A stretch of 64,000 bases of DNA from NCBI RefSeq assembly GCF_017742215.1, contig NZ_JAGHKP010000003.1, positions 1,236,308-1,300,307 on the forward strand. The letters are read 5' to 3'. The translations under genes and the position numbers were made by a program. The notes beneath the pieces are model-generated. The model saw only the letters and a list, made by a program, of their open reading frames with translations, made no database searches and was not told the DNA's origin. Source of the DNA: Chitinophaga chungangae. Lineage in GTDB: Bacteria > Bacteroidota > Bacteroidia > Chitinophagales > Chitinophagaceae. How positions within the stretch are numbered: the first letter of the stretch is position 1; each line of letters starts with the position of its first letter. Positions 7,538 to 16,480 of this stretch are shown here, one piece after another.

Positions 7538-9334
7538 TTACTCGTTTACGCGCTCTTCCTCCCCCGTTTGCTGACGGGCGTACAACTCGGCATAATACCC
7601 ATTCCTTGACAATAATTCTTCATGTGTTCCGCTTTCGATCATCCTTCCTTCGTCCAGCACGATGATCTTGTCGAACGTAAAAAGCGAAAAGATGCGGTGC
7701 GTGATGATAATGGCTGTTTTATGTTTCAGGTAAGCGTACAGGTTGCCGATGATCTCTTTTTCGGTGCGGGCGTCTACGGCTGAAAGGCAATCGTCGAACA
7801 CCAAAATGTTCGGGTTGCGGATCAGCCCGCGGGCGATGGAAACGCGCTGTTTCTGGCCGCCGCTGAGGGTTACGCCCCGCTCTCCCACTACCGTGCTGAA
7901 ACCTTCGGGCAGGTTGAGAATGTCCTTTTCGACGGAAGCCTGCCGCGCGGCCAGGTGAATGGATTCTTCGCTGGCGGTCGGCTCGCCGAAACGGATGTTG
8001 TTCGTGATGGTATCGGAAAACAGGAACACGTCCTGCGGCACATAACTGATCTGGTTGCGGAGCACGGAAAGTTTCAGATCGCGGATGTCGTTGCCGTCGA
8101 TCAGGATCCTGCCTTCCTGCGGGTCGTACATACGGATCAGCAATTGCGCCAGGGTCGATTTCCCCGCGCCGGTACGGCCGATCACCGCTACTTTTTCCCC
8201 CGGTTTGATGGTCAGATCGAAATCTTTCAGCGCCTGTATACCTGTATGCGGATAGGTAAACGAAAGATGCTGAAAACGGACCTCCCCTTCCAGCGTCACC
8301 GCGCGGGCATCGGGCTTGTCATGAATGTCCGGCTTTTCGTCGAGGAACTCGTTGATGCGCTGCTGCGAAGCCGCCGCCCGCTGTATCATGGAAGCCACCC
8401 AGCCGATGGAAAAGAACGGGAAGGTGAGCATGTTCACATACAACACGAACTCCGCCAGGTTGCCCACCGTAATGTTGCCGTCGATCACCTGCACACCGCC
8501 AATGAAGATGGTGAGTATCACGCTCAGGCCGATCATCAGCATCATCGCGGGCTGGTACATCGCGTCGGTTTTCGCGAGGCTGATGGAGCTTCTCTTATAC
8601 GCTTCGCTCGCCTCTTCGAAATGCAGCGCGCTCGGCTCTTCCTGCACGTAAGATTTGATCACGCGGATGCCCGAATAGTTCTCCTGCGCCACGGAAGTAA
8701 TATTGCTCAATTGCGACTGGATGCGCTCGCTTTTGGTATGGATCACCCGGTTTACGAAATAGATGGTGAGCGCCAGCAAAGGCAGTGGGCTGAGGGTGTA
8801 CAGCGTAAGCACCGGGTTTACGGACCACATCAGCCAGATGATGATCACCATCATGATCACCGTGCGGGTGGCGTACATCAGCGCAGGGCCAACGTACATG
8901 CGCACGCGGGACACGTCTTCCGTGATCCTGCTCATCATATCGCCCGTGCGGTTCATTTTGAAAAAGTTGAGGTCGAGCCGCTGGTATTGCTGGAAGATCT
9001 CGTTCTTCAGGTCGTATTCGATATGTCGGCTCATCACGATCAGCGTTTGCCTTTGCAGGAACATAAAGAACCCGCTCAACAGCGCCATGCCGAGGATAGA
9101 CAGCCCATAAAACGCCAGCGTTCCGGAAAATACCGAACGGAAAGGAGCTTTCAGCGACGAATCGCTGATCATCCCGTAATTTTTCAGGTTCTGCTCCAGC
9201 AGGTCGAAGATCTGCCGCACCAGTATGGGCTGGAACACGCTGAAAACGATGGAGATGGAGGTAAAAAGCATTCCCAGCAGGAAATGCCACTTGTATTTGA
9301 CAAAATATTTGTTGAGCGCCGCGAGATGTTTCAT
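7538..9334 (-). CDS. ABC transporter, fused membrane and ATPase (MsbA-like exporter half)
   Basis: A half-transporter of about 598 residues. The N-terminal half holds six membrane helices (for example KWHFLLGMLFTSISIVFSVF), and the C-terminal half is the ATPase: Walker A GRTGAGKSTLAQLL, Q-loop YVPQDVFLFSDTI, signature LSGGQKQRVSIAR, Walker B ILVFDDCLSAVD, and the switch histidine in IIITHRIFS. The Walker B aspartate is followed by D rather than the usual catalytic E (DDCLS), which may lower ATP hydrolysis and is typical of one partner in heterodimeric exporters. The start MKHLAALNKYF at 9334 is chosen; the frame runs 38 residues further upstream without family-like sequence. A TACATTTG box at 9416-9409 could be its -7 element. 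Substrate unknown. Confidence 0.88.
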   Translation of the reverse strand: MKHLAALNKYFVKYKWHFLLGMLFTSISIVFSVFQPILVRQIFDLLEQNLKNYGMISDSSLKAPFRSVFSGTLAFYGLSILGMALLSGFFMFLQRQTLIVMSRHIEYDLKNEIFQQYQRLDLNFFKMNRTGDMMSRITEDVSRVRMYVGPALMYATRTVIMMVIIIWLMWSVNPVLTLYTLSPLPLLALTIYFVNRVIHTKSERIQSQLSNITSVAQENYSGIRVIKSYVQEEPSALHFEEASEAYKRSSISLAKTDAMYQPAMMLMIGLSVILTIFIGGVQVIDGNITVGNLAEFVLYVNMLTFPFFSIGWVASMIQRAAASQQRINEFLDEKPDIHDKPDARAVTLEGEVRFQHLSFTYPHTGIQALKDFDLTIKPGEKVAVIGRTGAGKSTLAQLLIRMYDPQEGRILIDGNDIRDLKLSVLRNQISYVPQDVFLFSDTITNNIRFGEPTASEESIHLAARQASVEKDILNLPEGFSTVVGERGVTLSGGQKQRVSIARGLIRNPNILVFDDCLSAVDARTEKEIIGNLYAYLKHKTAIIITHRIFSLFTFDKIIVLDEGRMIESGTHEELLSRNGYYAELYARQQTGEEERVNE

Positions 9335-9514
9335 GCTGTCTTTTTCAATGGCCAATGCACCGGAAATGCCGGTTATCGTTTGTTGTTCCCGTTGCAATAA
9401 ATGCCTTACAAATGTAGCGATTGCCCTGCATTTCAACAGCATTTTCAACGCTGCATGAAAGAATTTCCCTATATTTAATAAAACCCGCTACCCCACCCGA
9501 AAACCTGGCCTTAT

Positions 9515-10852
9515 ATGTCGACGCCCCCATATGCCCTTCCGTTGCAGCAATCGGAAAGATTACAGATCATCGACAGCCTTCGCGGCATCGCCCTTTGCGG
9601 CATTTTGCTGATGAACATCCCTTATTTCGGAATGCCCTGGATGTGGGATTTCGACCTGCGGCTGCGCAACGAATTTTCCGGCCCGAATTATTACACCTGG
9701 TGGATCGTGCGCCTCTTTTTCGAAGGCACCATGCGCGGTTTTTTCAGCATGCTTTTCGGCGCCGGCTGCATCCTGCTGCTGGAAAGGCTCGAAAAACGCC
9801 CGCCAGGCGATATTTCCCCCGCAGACATCTACTACCGGCGGTTGCTGTGGCTGCTCGTTTTCGGTTTCATCGACGCCAACCTTTTCCTCTGGAACGGAGA
9901 CGTGCTGCTCGTGTACGCGCTCGGCGGACTGGTGCTCTACCCTTTCCGGCACGCCAAACCGCGCCTTTTGCTGATCGTCGCCATCGCGGCGCTCGCCATC
10001 GGCACTTTCAAAGGCACCACGCAGCTGTATGAACAAAAAAACAAACGCGTGAAAGGCGAAGCGGCCCTGGCACTGGAAAAACAAAAAGTAACGCTCACCG
10101 AAAAACAGAAAAAAGAAAAAGAAGCCTGGGAAGAATACAAAAAAGAACATACGCCGGCGGAGCTGTCCAAAAAAGCGAAGGAAGAAATAAAAGCCTTCCG
10201 TGGCGGCTTCACGTCTGTGCTGAAACATATCTTCCCGCGGAACGCGGAGTTCCAGAAAATGAGCGTGTACGGGTTCTTTTTCTGGGACTTGATGGTATGT
10301 TTTTTCCTCGGCATGTACCTCTACCGCACCGGCGTGCTCACGGGCGCAAAACCGCCGTCGTTTTACTGGAAACTCATGCTTGCGGGATACGCCATCGGGT
10401 TGCCGCTCAATTACTGGCAGCTTAGCAGCGCGCTGCGGCTGAATTTCGACAACACCCACCTGGCGGATACGATGTACATCAGCTGGTACGAGATCAGGCG
10501 GGTGCTGTTGCTGATGGGGCATTTGGGGCTGCTGATGCTGCTGTACAAATACGGCGCGGCCAAATGGTTTTTCAGGATCATGGCCGCCGTGGGGCAAATG
10601 GCCTTCACCAACTACCTGATGCAAAGCATCATCTGCGGTTTTATTTTTTACGGCGTGGGCCTGCGCTGGTATGGCGCGTTGGAGCGGTACCAGCTGTACG
10701 TTATTACCGCGGGCGTGTGGGTGTTCCAGGTCATTGCGAGCAACATCTGGCTGAAATACTTCCGCTTCGGGCCTTTCGAATGGGTATGGCGAAGCCTCAC
10801 TTATTGGAGGAAACAACCGTTCAAACGCAATACGCCGGTTATTGAACGATAA
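9515..10852 (+). CDS. DUF418 domain-containing membrane protein (YeiB-like)
   Basis: A 445-residue membrane protein. It opens with the family motif ERLQIIDSLRGIALCGILLM, followed by FEGTMRGFFSMLFGAGCILL and a C-terminal DUF418 region (GQMAFTNYLMQSIICGFIFY, FGPFEWVWRSLTYW). A strongly charged, lysine- and glutamate-rich stretch at about residues 180-235 (for example KQKKEKEAWEEYKKEHTP) interrupts the membrane segments and is probably a cytoplasmic or periplasmic loop. The function of the family is not settled; it shares its opening with acyltransferase-3-like and other membrane-transfer proteins. It is divergent from the ABC transporter at 7538-9334. Confidence 0.85.
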   Translation: MSTPPYALPLQQSERLQIIDSLRGIALCGILLMNIPYFGMPWMWDFDLRLRNEFSGPNYYTWWIVRLFFEGTMRGFFSMLFGAGCILLLERLEKRPPGDISPADIYYRRLLWLLVFGFIDANLFLWNGDVLLVYALGGLVLYPFRHAKPRLLLIVAIAALAIGTFKGTTQLYEQKNKRVKGEAALALEKQKVTLTEKQKKEKEAWEEYKKEHTPAELSKKAKEEIKAFRGGFTSVLKHIFPRNAEFQKMSVYGFFFWDLMVCFFLGMYLYRTGVLTGAKPPSFYWKLMLAGYAIGLPLNYWQLSSALRLNFDNTHLADTMYISWYEIRRVLLLMGHLGLLMLLYKYGAAKWFFRIMAAVGQMAFTNYLMQSIICGFIFYGVGLRWYGALERYQLYVITAGVWVFQVIASNIWLKYFRFGPFEWVWRSLTYWRKQPFKRNTPVIER

Positions 10853-10881
10853 CTTAGTGACTTCATGTTTTTAAAATACAA

Positions 10882-10907
10882 AAAGGGAGCAGTATCCCGC
10901 TCCCTTT
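10882..10907 (-). terminator. Terminator between convergent DUF418 gene and purC
   Basis: AAAGGGAGC (10882-10890) and GCTCCCTTT (10899-10907) make a perfect nine-base stem. On the minus strand Ts follow, so it mainly serves purC; it could also act on the plus strand. Confidence 0.75.
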
Positions 10908-10928
10908 CGTTGTTATGTCATACCAGGC

Positions 10929-11861
10929 TTATTTCATCCCTTTCAGTACTTCGATGATCTTTTTCTCGGAATCTTCCTTGCTTACGTCTTCCTTCTTGAA
11001 CTGCTGGCCGGTAATGTTCTCGAACAGCTCGATGTAGCGGTTGGTTACGCTTGCCACGAACTCGTCGGTCATTTCAGGCACCTGCTGCCCTTCTTTACCC
11101 TGGAAGCCGTTCTCCATCAGCCATTCGCGTACGAATTCCTTGCTCAGCTGTTTCTGCGCCTCGCCGGCTTTTTGTTTTTCCTCGTAACCTTCCGCGTAGA
11201 AAAAACGGGAAGAATCGGGCGTGTGGATCTCATCGATCAGGTAGATGGTATCGCCGATCTTGCCGAATTCGTATTTGGTGTCTACCAGGATCAGGCCGCG
11301 TTTGGCAGCCAGTTCGCGGCCGCGCTGGAACAGCGCCAGCGTGTATTTCTCCAGTTGTTCGTAGTCTTTTTTGCTAACAAGACCGCTGGAAATGATCTCT
11401 TCGCGGGAGATGTCCTCATCGTGGCCCTCATGCGCCTTGGTGGTGGGCGTAATGATGGGGGAAGCGAAATAATCGTTTTCCTTCAGTCCTTCGGGCAGGG
11501 CTACGCCGCACAACTCGCGTTTGCCGCTTTTGTACGTGCGCCATGCATGGCCGGTGAGGTTGCCGCGAACCACCATTTCCACGGGAAAGGTCTCGCACTT
11601 CAGGCCCACGGTAGCGTTGGGCAGCGGTACGGATTTCACCCAGTTGGGAACGATGTCTTTGGTTGCGTCCAGCATAATCGCCGCGATCTGGTTCAGCACC
11701 TGGCCCTTGTACGGGATCGGGCGCGGCAGCACCACGTCGAACGCGGAGATACGGTCGCTCACAAACATTACCATCCATTTATCCTCAATGGTGTATACGT
11801 CCCTTACCTTACCTTTATAAAAGGCTGTCTGGTCAGGAAATTTAAATGTAGACTCTAACAT
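10929..11861 (-). CDS. purC: Phosphoribosylaminoimidazole-succinocarboxamide synthase
   Basis: Joins CAIR and aspartate with ATP to give SAICAR in purine synthesis. About 310 residues from the chosen ATG at 11861 (MLESTFKFPDQTAFYKGKVR). Family motifs are FYKGKVRDVYTIEDKWMVMF, SDRISAFDVVLP, MVVRGNLTGHAWRTYKSGKR, and the C-terminal IYLIDEIHTPDSSRFFYAEG. The frame runs 13 residues further upstream, but family members start at this methionine. It is a single-gene unit, divergent from the rof-like gene and convergent with the DUF418 gene. Confidence 0.97.
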   Translation of the reverse strand: MLESTFKFPDQTAFYKGKVRDVYTIEDKWMVMFVSDRISAFDVVLPRPIPYKGQVLNQIAAIMLDATKDIVPNWVKSVPLPNATVGLKCETFPVEMVVRGNLTGHAWRTYKSGKRELCGVALPEGLKENDYFASPIITPTTKAHEGHDEDISREEIISSGLVSKKDYEQLEKYTLALFQRGRELAAKRGLILVDTKYEFGKIGDTIYLIDEIHTPDSSRFFYAEGYEEKQKAGEAQKQLSKEFVREWLMENGFQGKEGQQVPEMTDEFVASVTNRYIELFENITGQQFKKEDVSKEDSEKKIIEVLKGMK

Positions 11862-11946
11862 GCCGGTTTTTTTTAATAGATTACCTGTTTCGTGCAGCAA
11901 AAATACTTCAGTCAGGTTTAATTTTACAAAGCAAATTTTGAGAATA

Positions 11947-12195
11947 ATGACCGAGCCCGTTTATACGCCCATCAATTGCGATTATTACGACCGCCTGGAA
12001 GCCTGGGCCACCATGCATACCGTGTGCCTGCTGCGGTTTTACGACGAAGAAGGCGTTGAGCATGAATTGTCCGCCAGCATAAAAGACCTTTACGTATTAA
12101 ACAAGGCAGAGTATTTGCTGGCGGATAACGGGCTGGTGATCAGGCTGGACAGGCTTATTGCCGTTAACAACATACCCGTGCCCAAAAGCTGCTGA
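11947..12195 (+). CDS. Rof-like Rho-binding antiterminator
   Basis: An 82-residue protein from the ATG at 11947. It matches the Rof/YaeO family of Rho-binding antiterminators: YTPINCDYYDRLEAWATMHT at the N-terminus and DNGLVIRLDRLIAVNNIPVP at the C-terminus, around a small beta-barrel of Sm-like fold. In Enterobacteria, Rof blocks Rho from binding RNA. The MgtC-type gene starts four bases after its stop, so they are cotranscribed. The family call rests on the start and end motifs and on the length; binding to Rho is inferred. Confidence 0.75.
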   Translation: MTEPVYTPINCDYYDRLEAWATMHTVCLLRFYDEEGVEHELSASIKDLYVLNKAEYLLADNGLVIRLDRLIAVNNIPVPKSC

Positions 12196-12199
12196 TGTT

Positions 12200-12883
12200 A
12201 TGATGATGGAAATATCTCATGAAATAGCCGATGTGATGATCATCCGGCTTTCCGCCGCCACGCTGGCGGGTTTCCTGCTGGGCCTCGAAAGGGAGATCCA
12301 CCGCAAGGCCGCCGGGGTGCGCACTATTTCGCTGATCTGTCTCAGCTCCGCGCTTTTTACGATGCTCAGCCAGCAGATCGGCCAAGGCGTTTCGGCAGAC
12401 CGCATCGCTTCCAACATCCTTACCGGCGTGGGTTTCATCGGCGCGGGCGTGATCTTCCGCGGGGGCTTTACGATAGACGGCATCACCACCGCCGCCGTGA
12501 TCTGGATCTCCGCCGCAATCGGCATGGCCATCGGCACGGGACAGTACATCACCGCCGCGGGCGCCGTGGTCATCACGCTGCTGGTGCTGTGGATGTTTTC
12601 TTATGCGGAAGACATGATCGTGAACCGCCGTGAAAGGAAATATTATGCCGTCAAATACCGGCAGCTTAACCTCTCGCAGGAAGCCCTGGAAGCGCTTTTC
12701 AGCGGTCACCAGCTGAAATTCACGCGGCTTGCCACCGGCAAACAGACGGACGAAAAGACCGGTGAAGTGATTTATGAAGGGAAATACGAAATAAGCGGGC
12801 CGAACAGGCTCATCTCCGAAATGAACGACCACCTGCTGCAACACCCCGATGTGGTACAGTTCGACGTGGAACTGGCCAAATGA
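12200..12883 (+). CDS. MgtC/SapB-family membrane protein
   Basis: About 227 residues from the ATG at 12200 (first of three consecutive ATG codons). The MgtC core is clear: AATLAGFLLGLEREIHRKAA, GVRTISLICLSSALFTMLSQ, ASNILTGVGFIGAGVIFRGG and ITTAAVIWISAAIGMAIGTG. A soluble C-terminal domain of about 90 residues, ACT-like in length, follows. MgtC proteins affect survival at low magnesium and inhibit ATP synthase in pathogens; the role in free-living bacteria is unclear. It is in an operon with the rof-like gene, and its stop abuts the stop of the next gene on the other strand (TGATCA, no spacing). Confidence 0.9.
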   Translation: MMMEISHEIADVMIIRLSAATLAGFLLGLEREIHRKAAGVRTISLICLSSALFTMLSQQIGQGVSADRIASNILTGVGFIGAGVIFRGGFTIDGITTAAVIWISAAIGMAIGTGQYITAAGAVVITLLVLWMFSYAEDMIVNRRERKYYAVKYRQLNLSQEALEALFSGHQLKFTRLATGKQTDEKTGEVIYEGKYEISGPNRLISEMNDHLLQHPDVVQFDVELAK

Positions 12884-13798
12884 TCATTTTTTTCTGACCG
12901 TCATCAGCACCACGCCCGCGATCACGATCGCGGAGCCGATGAACGCATGCGTGTTCAGCGTCTCCCCCAGGAATATCCAGCCCAGGATAAGCGCCACCAC
13001 CGGGTTCACATATGCATACGTAGCGGAAAGCCGCGCCGGCGCATTGTTCACCAGCCAGCTGTAAGCCGTATACCCCACCAGCGAGCCGAACACCACCAGG
13101 TAAGCAATGGCCGTCCAGGTGCGGGTCGTCATCGCATTAAAAGCCTCCCACTGGTCATGCTCCAGCGCAGCGCTGAGCATAACCGAACAAACCACGCCGG
13201 AAAGCATCTGGATGCCCGAAGATGTCAACTGCCTGGGCGTATCGAGCCGCGGCGACAACAGCGATCCGAAGGACCATGCAATGGAGCCCGCCGTGAGCAC
13301 CAGGATCGGCCACAGCGGATAATTACGCACGACCGTATCCGGGTGAACGAGGTAAAAAGGATCGAAGATGCAGAACAGTCCCACAAAACCCAGTACCAGC
13401 CCCCAAAGCGTGAGCGGCTTCGGTTTCTCGCGCGAAAAAAACAGCCAGTCCAGCCCGATGAACCACGCCGGCAAAGCGGCGATGAACAGCGCCACCAGCC
13501 CGGAAGGCATGTATTTCAGCGCCAGGGCCACGCTGCTGTTGCCCATGCCGATCAGCAGCACGCCGATCCACGCGGCGTTACGCCATTGCCTGCGGGTGGG
13601 CATTTCTTTTTCCACCGCAAAACCGATCGCCAGCATAATGCTGCCGGCAAAAATGAAACGGACGATGGACAGGAAAAATGGCGGCAGCACTTCCGTTACG
13701 ATCTTCACCCCGAGGTAAGTGGAACCCCAGAGTACGTATACGAGGCACAGGGCCAGTATGAGCTTAGTTTTATTGGAGCCGGATTTCATGATTTCCAT
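12884..13798 (-). CDS. EamA-family (DMT superfamily) transporter
   Basis: A 304-residue protein with ten predicted membrane helices in two EamA repeats. Landmarks are LCLVYVLWGSTYLGVKIVTE at the start and YAYVNPVVALILGWIFLGET in the second repeat. It resembles the YedA/RhaT side of the drug/metabolite transporter superfamily. Direction and substrate cannot be inferred. It is convergent with the MgtC-type gene with stops touching. Confidence 0.88.
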   Translation of the reverse strand: MEIMKSGSNKTKLILALCLVYVLWGSTYLGVKIVTEVLPPFFLSIVRFIFAGSIMLAIGFAVEKEMPTRRQWRNAAWIGVLLIGMGNSSVALALKYMPSGLVALFIAALPAWFIGLDWLFFSREKPKPLTLWGLVLGFVGLFCIFDPFYLVHPDTVVRNYPLWPILVLTAGSIAWSFGSLLSPRLDTPRQLTSSGIQMLSGVVCSVMLSAALEHDQWEAFNAMTTRTWTAIAYLVVFGSLVGYTAYSWLVNNAPARLSATYAYVNPVVALILGWIFLGETLNTHAFIGSAIVIAGVVLMTVRKK

Positions 13799-13848
13799 AC
13801 TTCCCCGGCGGAACAGACCGCCGGGGATAATGGGCGCAAACTTACACG

Positions 13849-15486
13849 TTATTTTACAAATACCTTGATAGTTGCGCTGGTAGTGGGTCTCCGGGGCGCC
13901 AGGAAACTATCCACCTGCCGGTAGTGCTGCCTGAGCTCATCCTGGATAACCCAGGGGAAGAAGTTGTTATGCCTGGGCATGTCTTCGTACAGCACCAGGT
14001 CGTAATGTTTGTTGCGGATCTTTTCCACGTAATCGTGCAGCTGGCTGTTGAACATTCCCACGCCCAGGTGATGCCAGAGCGGGATATTATGGCCGGTTTC
14101 CAGCTGATAACCGATGGCATGGTCCAGCGGGGTGAGCTCGGAAAGGTTCAGCACTTTGGCGTCCTTTCCTTTTTTTGCTTCGGGCAGCGCCATTACACGG
14201 TCTATCCCTTCTTTCGTGGAAGCGGGCATATAGATCTTATGAAATTCGGGCAGGGAAGAAAATACCCATTGCGACACGGGCACGTCTGCCGTATCGGTGG
14301 TGAACTGGTAATTGGCGCGGCCTACCAGGTTTTCGCCGGTGGGGCCGGTACGGATCGCTTCGGCATTGTTCTCCGCGGGGAACACCCGGTCCACGATGCG
14401 GCCGATGTACCGGTAATAGGCGCCGGACCACCAGAACAGCACCAGCACGGCGCTGAGCACAAAAGTTTTCCATTGCTCCGTTTGCAGCCCCAGTATCGGC
14501 GCCAGCACGGCGAAAATATACGCAAAGGCGAAGCTGTGGAAAAAGATGTTATTGTCCGGCGGCGTATAACTCGTTACCTGGAACAATGTTGCTTCCACCA
14601 AAATGCCGAGCGTGAGCAGCAGGAAAAGCATCTGCTGTTTGTTCCGCCACAGCGTTTTCCAGTCGCGCAGCGCCGGGATGGTCACCAGCAGCACCGCCAC
14701 GAAATAAAATTTCAGCCACTGCGACTGGTAAAGGAATTCGTTGATGATGTCGTGCAGCGAAAGGCGCGAGCTGTGCGGCGGCTGGCCGTGGTTGAACCAG
14801 TAACCGAACCGGTGCGGCACGAACGGCAGGATGAACGCGCAGGCCACCACGATGTAAAAACCAACGAAACCCGCCAGTTCCTGCCAGCGTTTTTCAACGA
14901 TACTGTGATACGCGAGCAGCGCAAGCGCCAGCAGCAGCGCCAATCCGCCGCCATCCTGCTTGGTGAAAAAACTCAGGAAAGTGAACAGCGCCGCCGCGAA
15001 TAAAGAAAACCATTTCCACCGGGCGTCCGCGCGCAGCGCGTACAACAGGAACGCCAGGCCCGCCAGCTGGTAGATGATCACGGTATTGTTGTACCAGGGC
15101 CAGAAATTAAAAAAGGAATACGAAATAACGAACAGCAGTACGGCCAGCACGTGGATGCCCGGCGCAACATTGAGGTTGCGGAGGATGGCGCGGAACGAAA
15201 AACCGCCGATGATGTTCAGCAATACCTGGGCTTTGACGAGCGTGATCAGTTGCGGGCCGAAGATCTTCATGAACAGCGCGGGAACGATCCAGTAGCCGTA
15301 ACCGAGCGGCAGCCCGAAGTCGCGGTAAGGCATCTGGCCCTCCGAAATGCGGTACGCGCCTTCCCACGAAAGGAAGATATTCACGCGGTAAGGAAATGTG
15401 ACAAACAATGGAACAAGCGCAAGAACGATGATCACTAAACTCTCCAGGATCAACGCTTTACGTGACGAAAGAGCTGGCAGATTCAT
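13849..15486 (-). CDS. GT-C type polyprenol-phosphate-dependent membrane glycosyltransferase candidate
   Basis: A 545-residue protein with about eleven membrane helices in the first 380 residues and a soluble C-terminal domain. The first external loop, FLSWEGAYRISEGQMPYRDF followed by GLPLGYGYW, has the layout of GT-C enzymes (ArnT/PMT-like), where an acidic residue just after helix 1 is catalytic. Such enzymes take a sugar from a polyprenyl phosphate and act on the outer face of the inner membrane. It is divergent, 106 bases away, from an operon predicted to make a polyprenyl-phospho-pentose, making it the natural candidate to use that donor. The glycosyltransferase call is inferred from topology and loop motif; donor and acceptor are unproven. 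Confidence 0.6.
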   Translation of the reverse strand: MNLPALSSRKALILESLVIIVLALVPLFVTFPYRVNIFLSWEGAYRISEGQMPYRDFGLPLGYGYWIVPALFMKIFGPQLITLVKAQVLLNIIGGFSFRAILRNLNVAPGIHVLAVLLFVISYSFFNFWPWYNNTVIIYQLAGLAFLLYALRADARWKWFSLFAAALFTFLSFFTKQDGGGLALLLALALLAYHSIVEKRWQELAGFVGFYIVVACAFILPFVPHRFGYWFNHGQPPHSSRLSLHDIINEFLYQSQWLKFYFVAVLLVTIPALRDWKTLWRNKQQMLFLLLTLGILVEATLFQVTSYTPPDNNIFFHSFAFAYIFAVLAPILGLQTEQWKTFVLSAVLVLFWWSGAYYRYIGRIVDRVFPAENNAEAIRTGPTGENLVGRANYQFTTDTADVPVSQWVFSSLPEFHKIYMPASTKEGIDRVMALPEAKKGKDAKVLNLSELTPLDHAIGYQLETGHNIPLWHHLGVGMFNSQLHDYVEKIRNKHYDLVLYEDMPRHNNFFPWVIQDELRQHYRQVDSFLAPRRPTTSATIKVFVK

Positions 15487-15592
15487 ATTTGGGATTTTTT
15501 ATAAATAACAATACTTTAATAATTAAGGGGTTAAAAGTAATGACAAATCCTCAGATTCGTTGTATTTTGCGACGCATTAATGTGTAATCCCC

Positions 15593-16480
15593 GTGCAATA
15601 TATCAAATTACTCCGGCCAAAACACTGGGCCAAGAACCTCTTCATGTTTATCCCACTTTTTTTTGCAGGTGAGATATGGGATTTTGAAAAAATACTGGTT
15701 GCCGGTCTCGGGTTCATCTGTTTCAGCATGATCGCGAGCAGCATTTACATCATCAATGATTACCGGGATATCGAGGCGGACCGTGCGCACCCTACCAAAA
15801 GCAAACGCCCGCTCGCATCGGGCGCCGTGTCTCCGGGAACGGGGCTCGCGATATTTTTCCTGCTCGTGGCCGCAGGTTTTGCCGGCGCGTCGGCGCTCAA
15901 TCTCAAGTTCGCATTTGTGCTCGGCATTTATTTTGCGCTGAATATGGCTTATTCTTTCGGATTGAAGAACATTTCCATCCTCGACATCTTCATCGTGGCC
16001 GCGGGTTTTGTGCTGCGCGTAAAATCGGGCGGCGTGCTTACAGACATTGCCGTGTCTGAATGGCTGATGCTGATGGTATTCCTGCTGGCGCTGTTTATGG
16101 CCATCGCCAAACGGCGGGACGACATTGTGCTGAAAACCGCCACCGGCAAGGATATGCGCAAAGCGTCGAAAGGTTATAACATGGATTTCCTGAACGTTTC
16201 CCTGGCGCTGGTTTCCGCGGTGATCATCGTGGCGTACATCATGTACACCATGGCGCCCGCTACCATGCAGCGCTTCAATACCTACCGGCTGTATTACACA
16301 AGTATTTTTGTAATTGCCGGATTAATGCGATATTTGCAAATAACCTACGTGGACAACGATACAGGTTCTCCCACAAAAATCCTATACAAAGACCGCTTTA
16401 TTCAAATAACCATTCTCCTGTGGATCCTCAGCTTTTATGTGATCATTTATTTACCGACGAATAAAAGTTTTTTTGAATAA
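15593..16480 (+). CDS. UbiA-family prenyltransferase, decaprenyl-phosphate phosphoribosyltransferase-like
   Basis: A 295-residue membrane enzyme starting at a GTG (15593). The aspartate-rich UbiA motif IINDYRDIEADRAHPTKSKR and RPLASG closely follows the type found in the mycobacterial enzyme that transfers phosphoribose from PRPP to decaprenyl phosphate (Rv3806c). A second motif region, NISILDIFIVAAGFVLRVKS then AKRRDD, also fits. Its stop overlaps the start of the DprE1-like gene (TAATG), so the two are translationally coupled. In this setting the product would be polyprenyl-phosphoryl-5-phosphoribose. The UbiA family is certain; the substrate is inferred from the neighbours. Confidence 0.85.
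   Translation: MQYIKLLRPKHWAKNLFMFIPLFFAGEIWDFEKILVAGLGFICFSMIASSIYIINDYRDIEADRAHPTKSKRPLASGAVSPGTGLAIFFLLVAAGFAGASALNLKFAFVLGIYFALNMAYSFGLKNISILDIFIVAAGFVLRVKSGGVLTDIAVSEWLMLMVFLLALFMAIAKRRDDIVLKTATGKDMRKASKGYNMDFLNVSLALVSAVIIVAYIMYTMAPATMQRFNTYRLYYTSIFVIAGLMRYLQITYVDNDTGSPTKILYKDRFIQITILLWILSFYVIIYLPTNKSFFE

Noticed and set aside
7955..9400. Plus-strand frame of 481 codons
   Set aside because: Antisense of the ABC exporter; histidine- and arginine-rich composition typical of shadow frames in GC-rich DNA.
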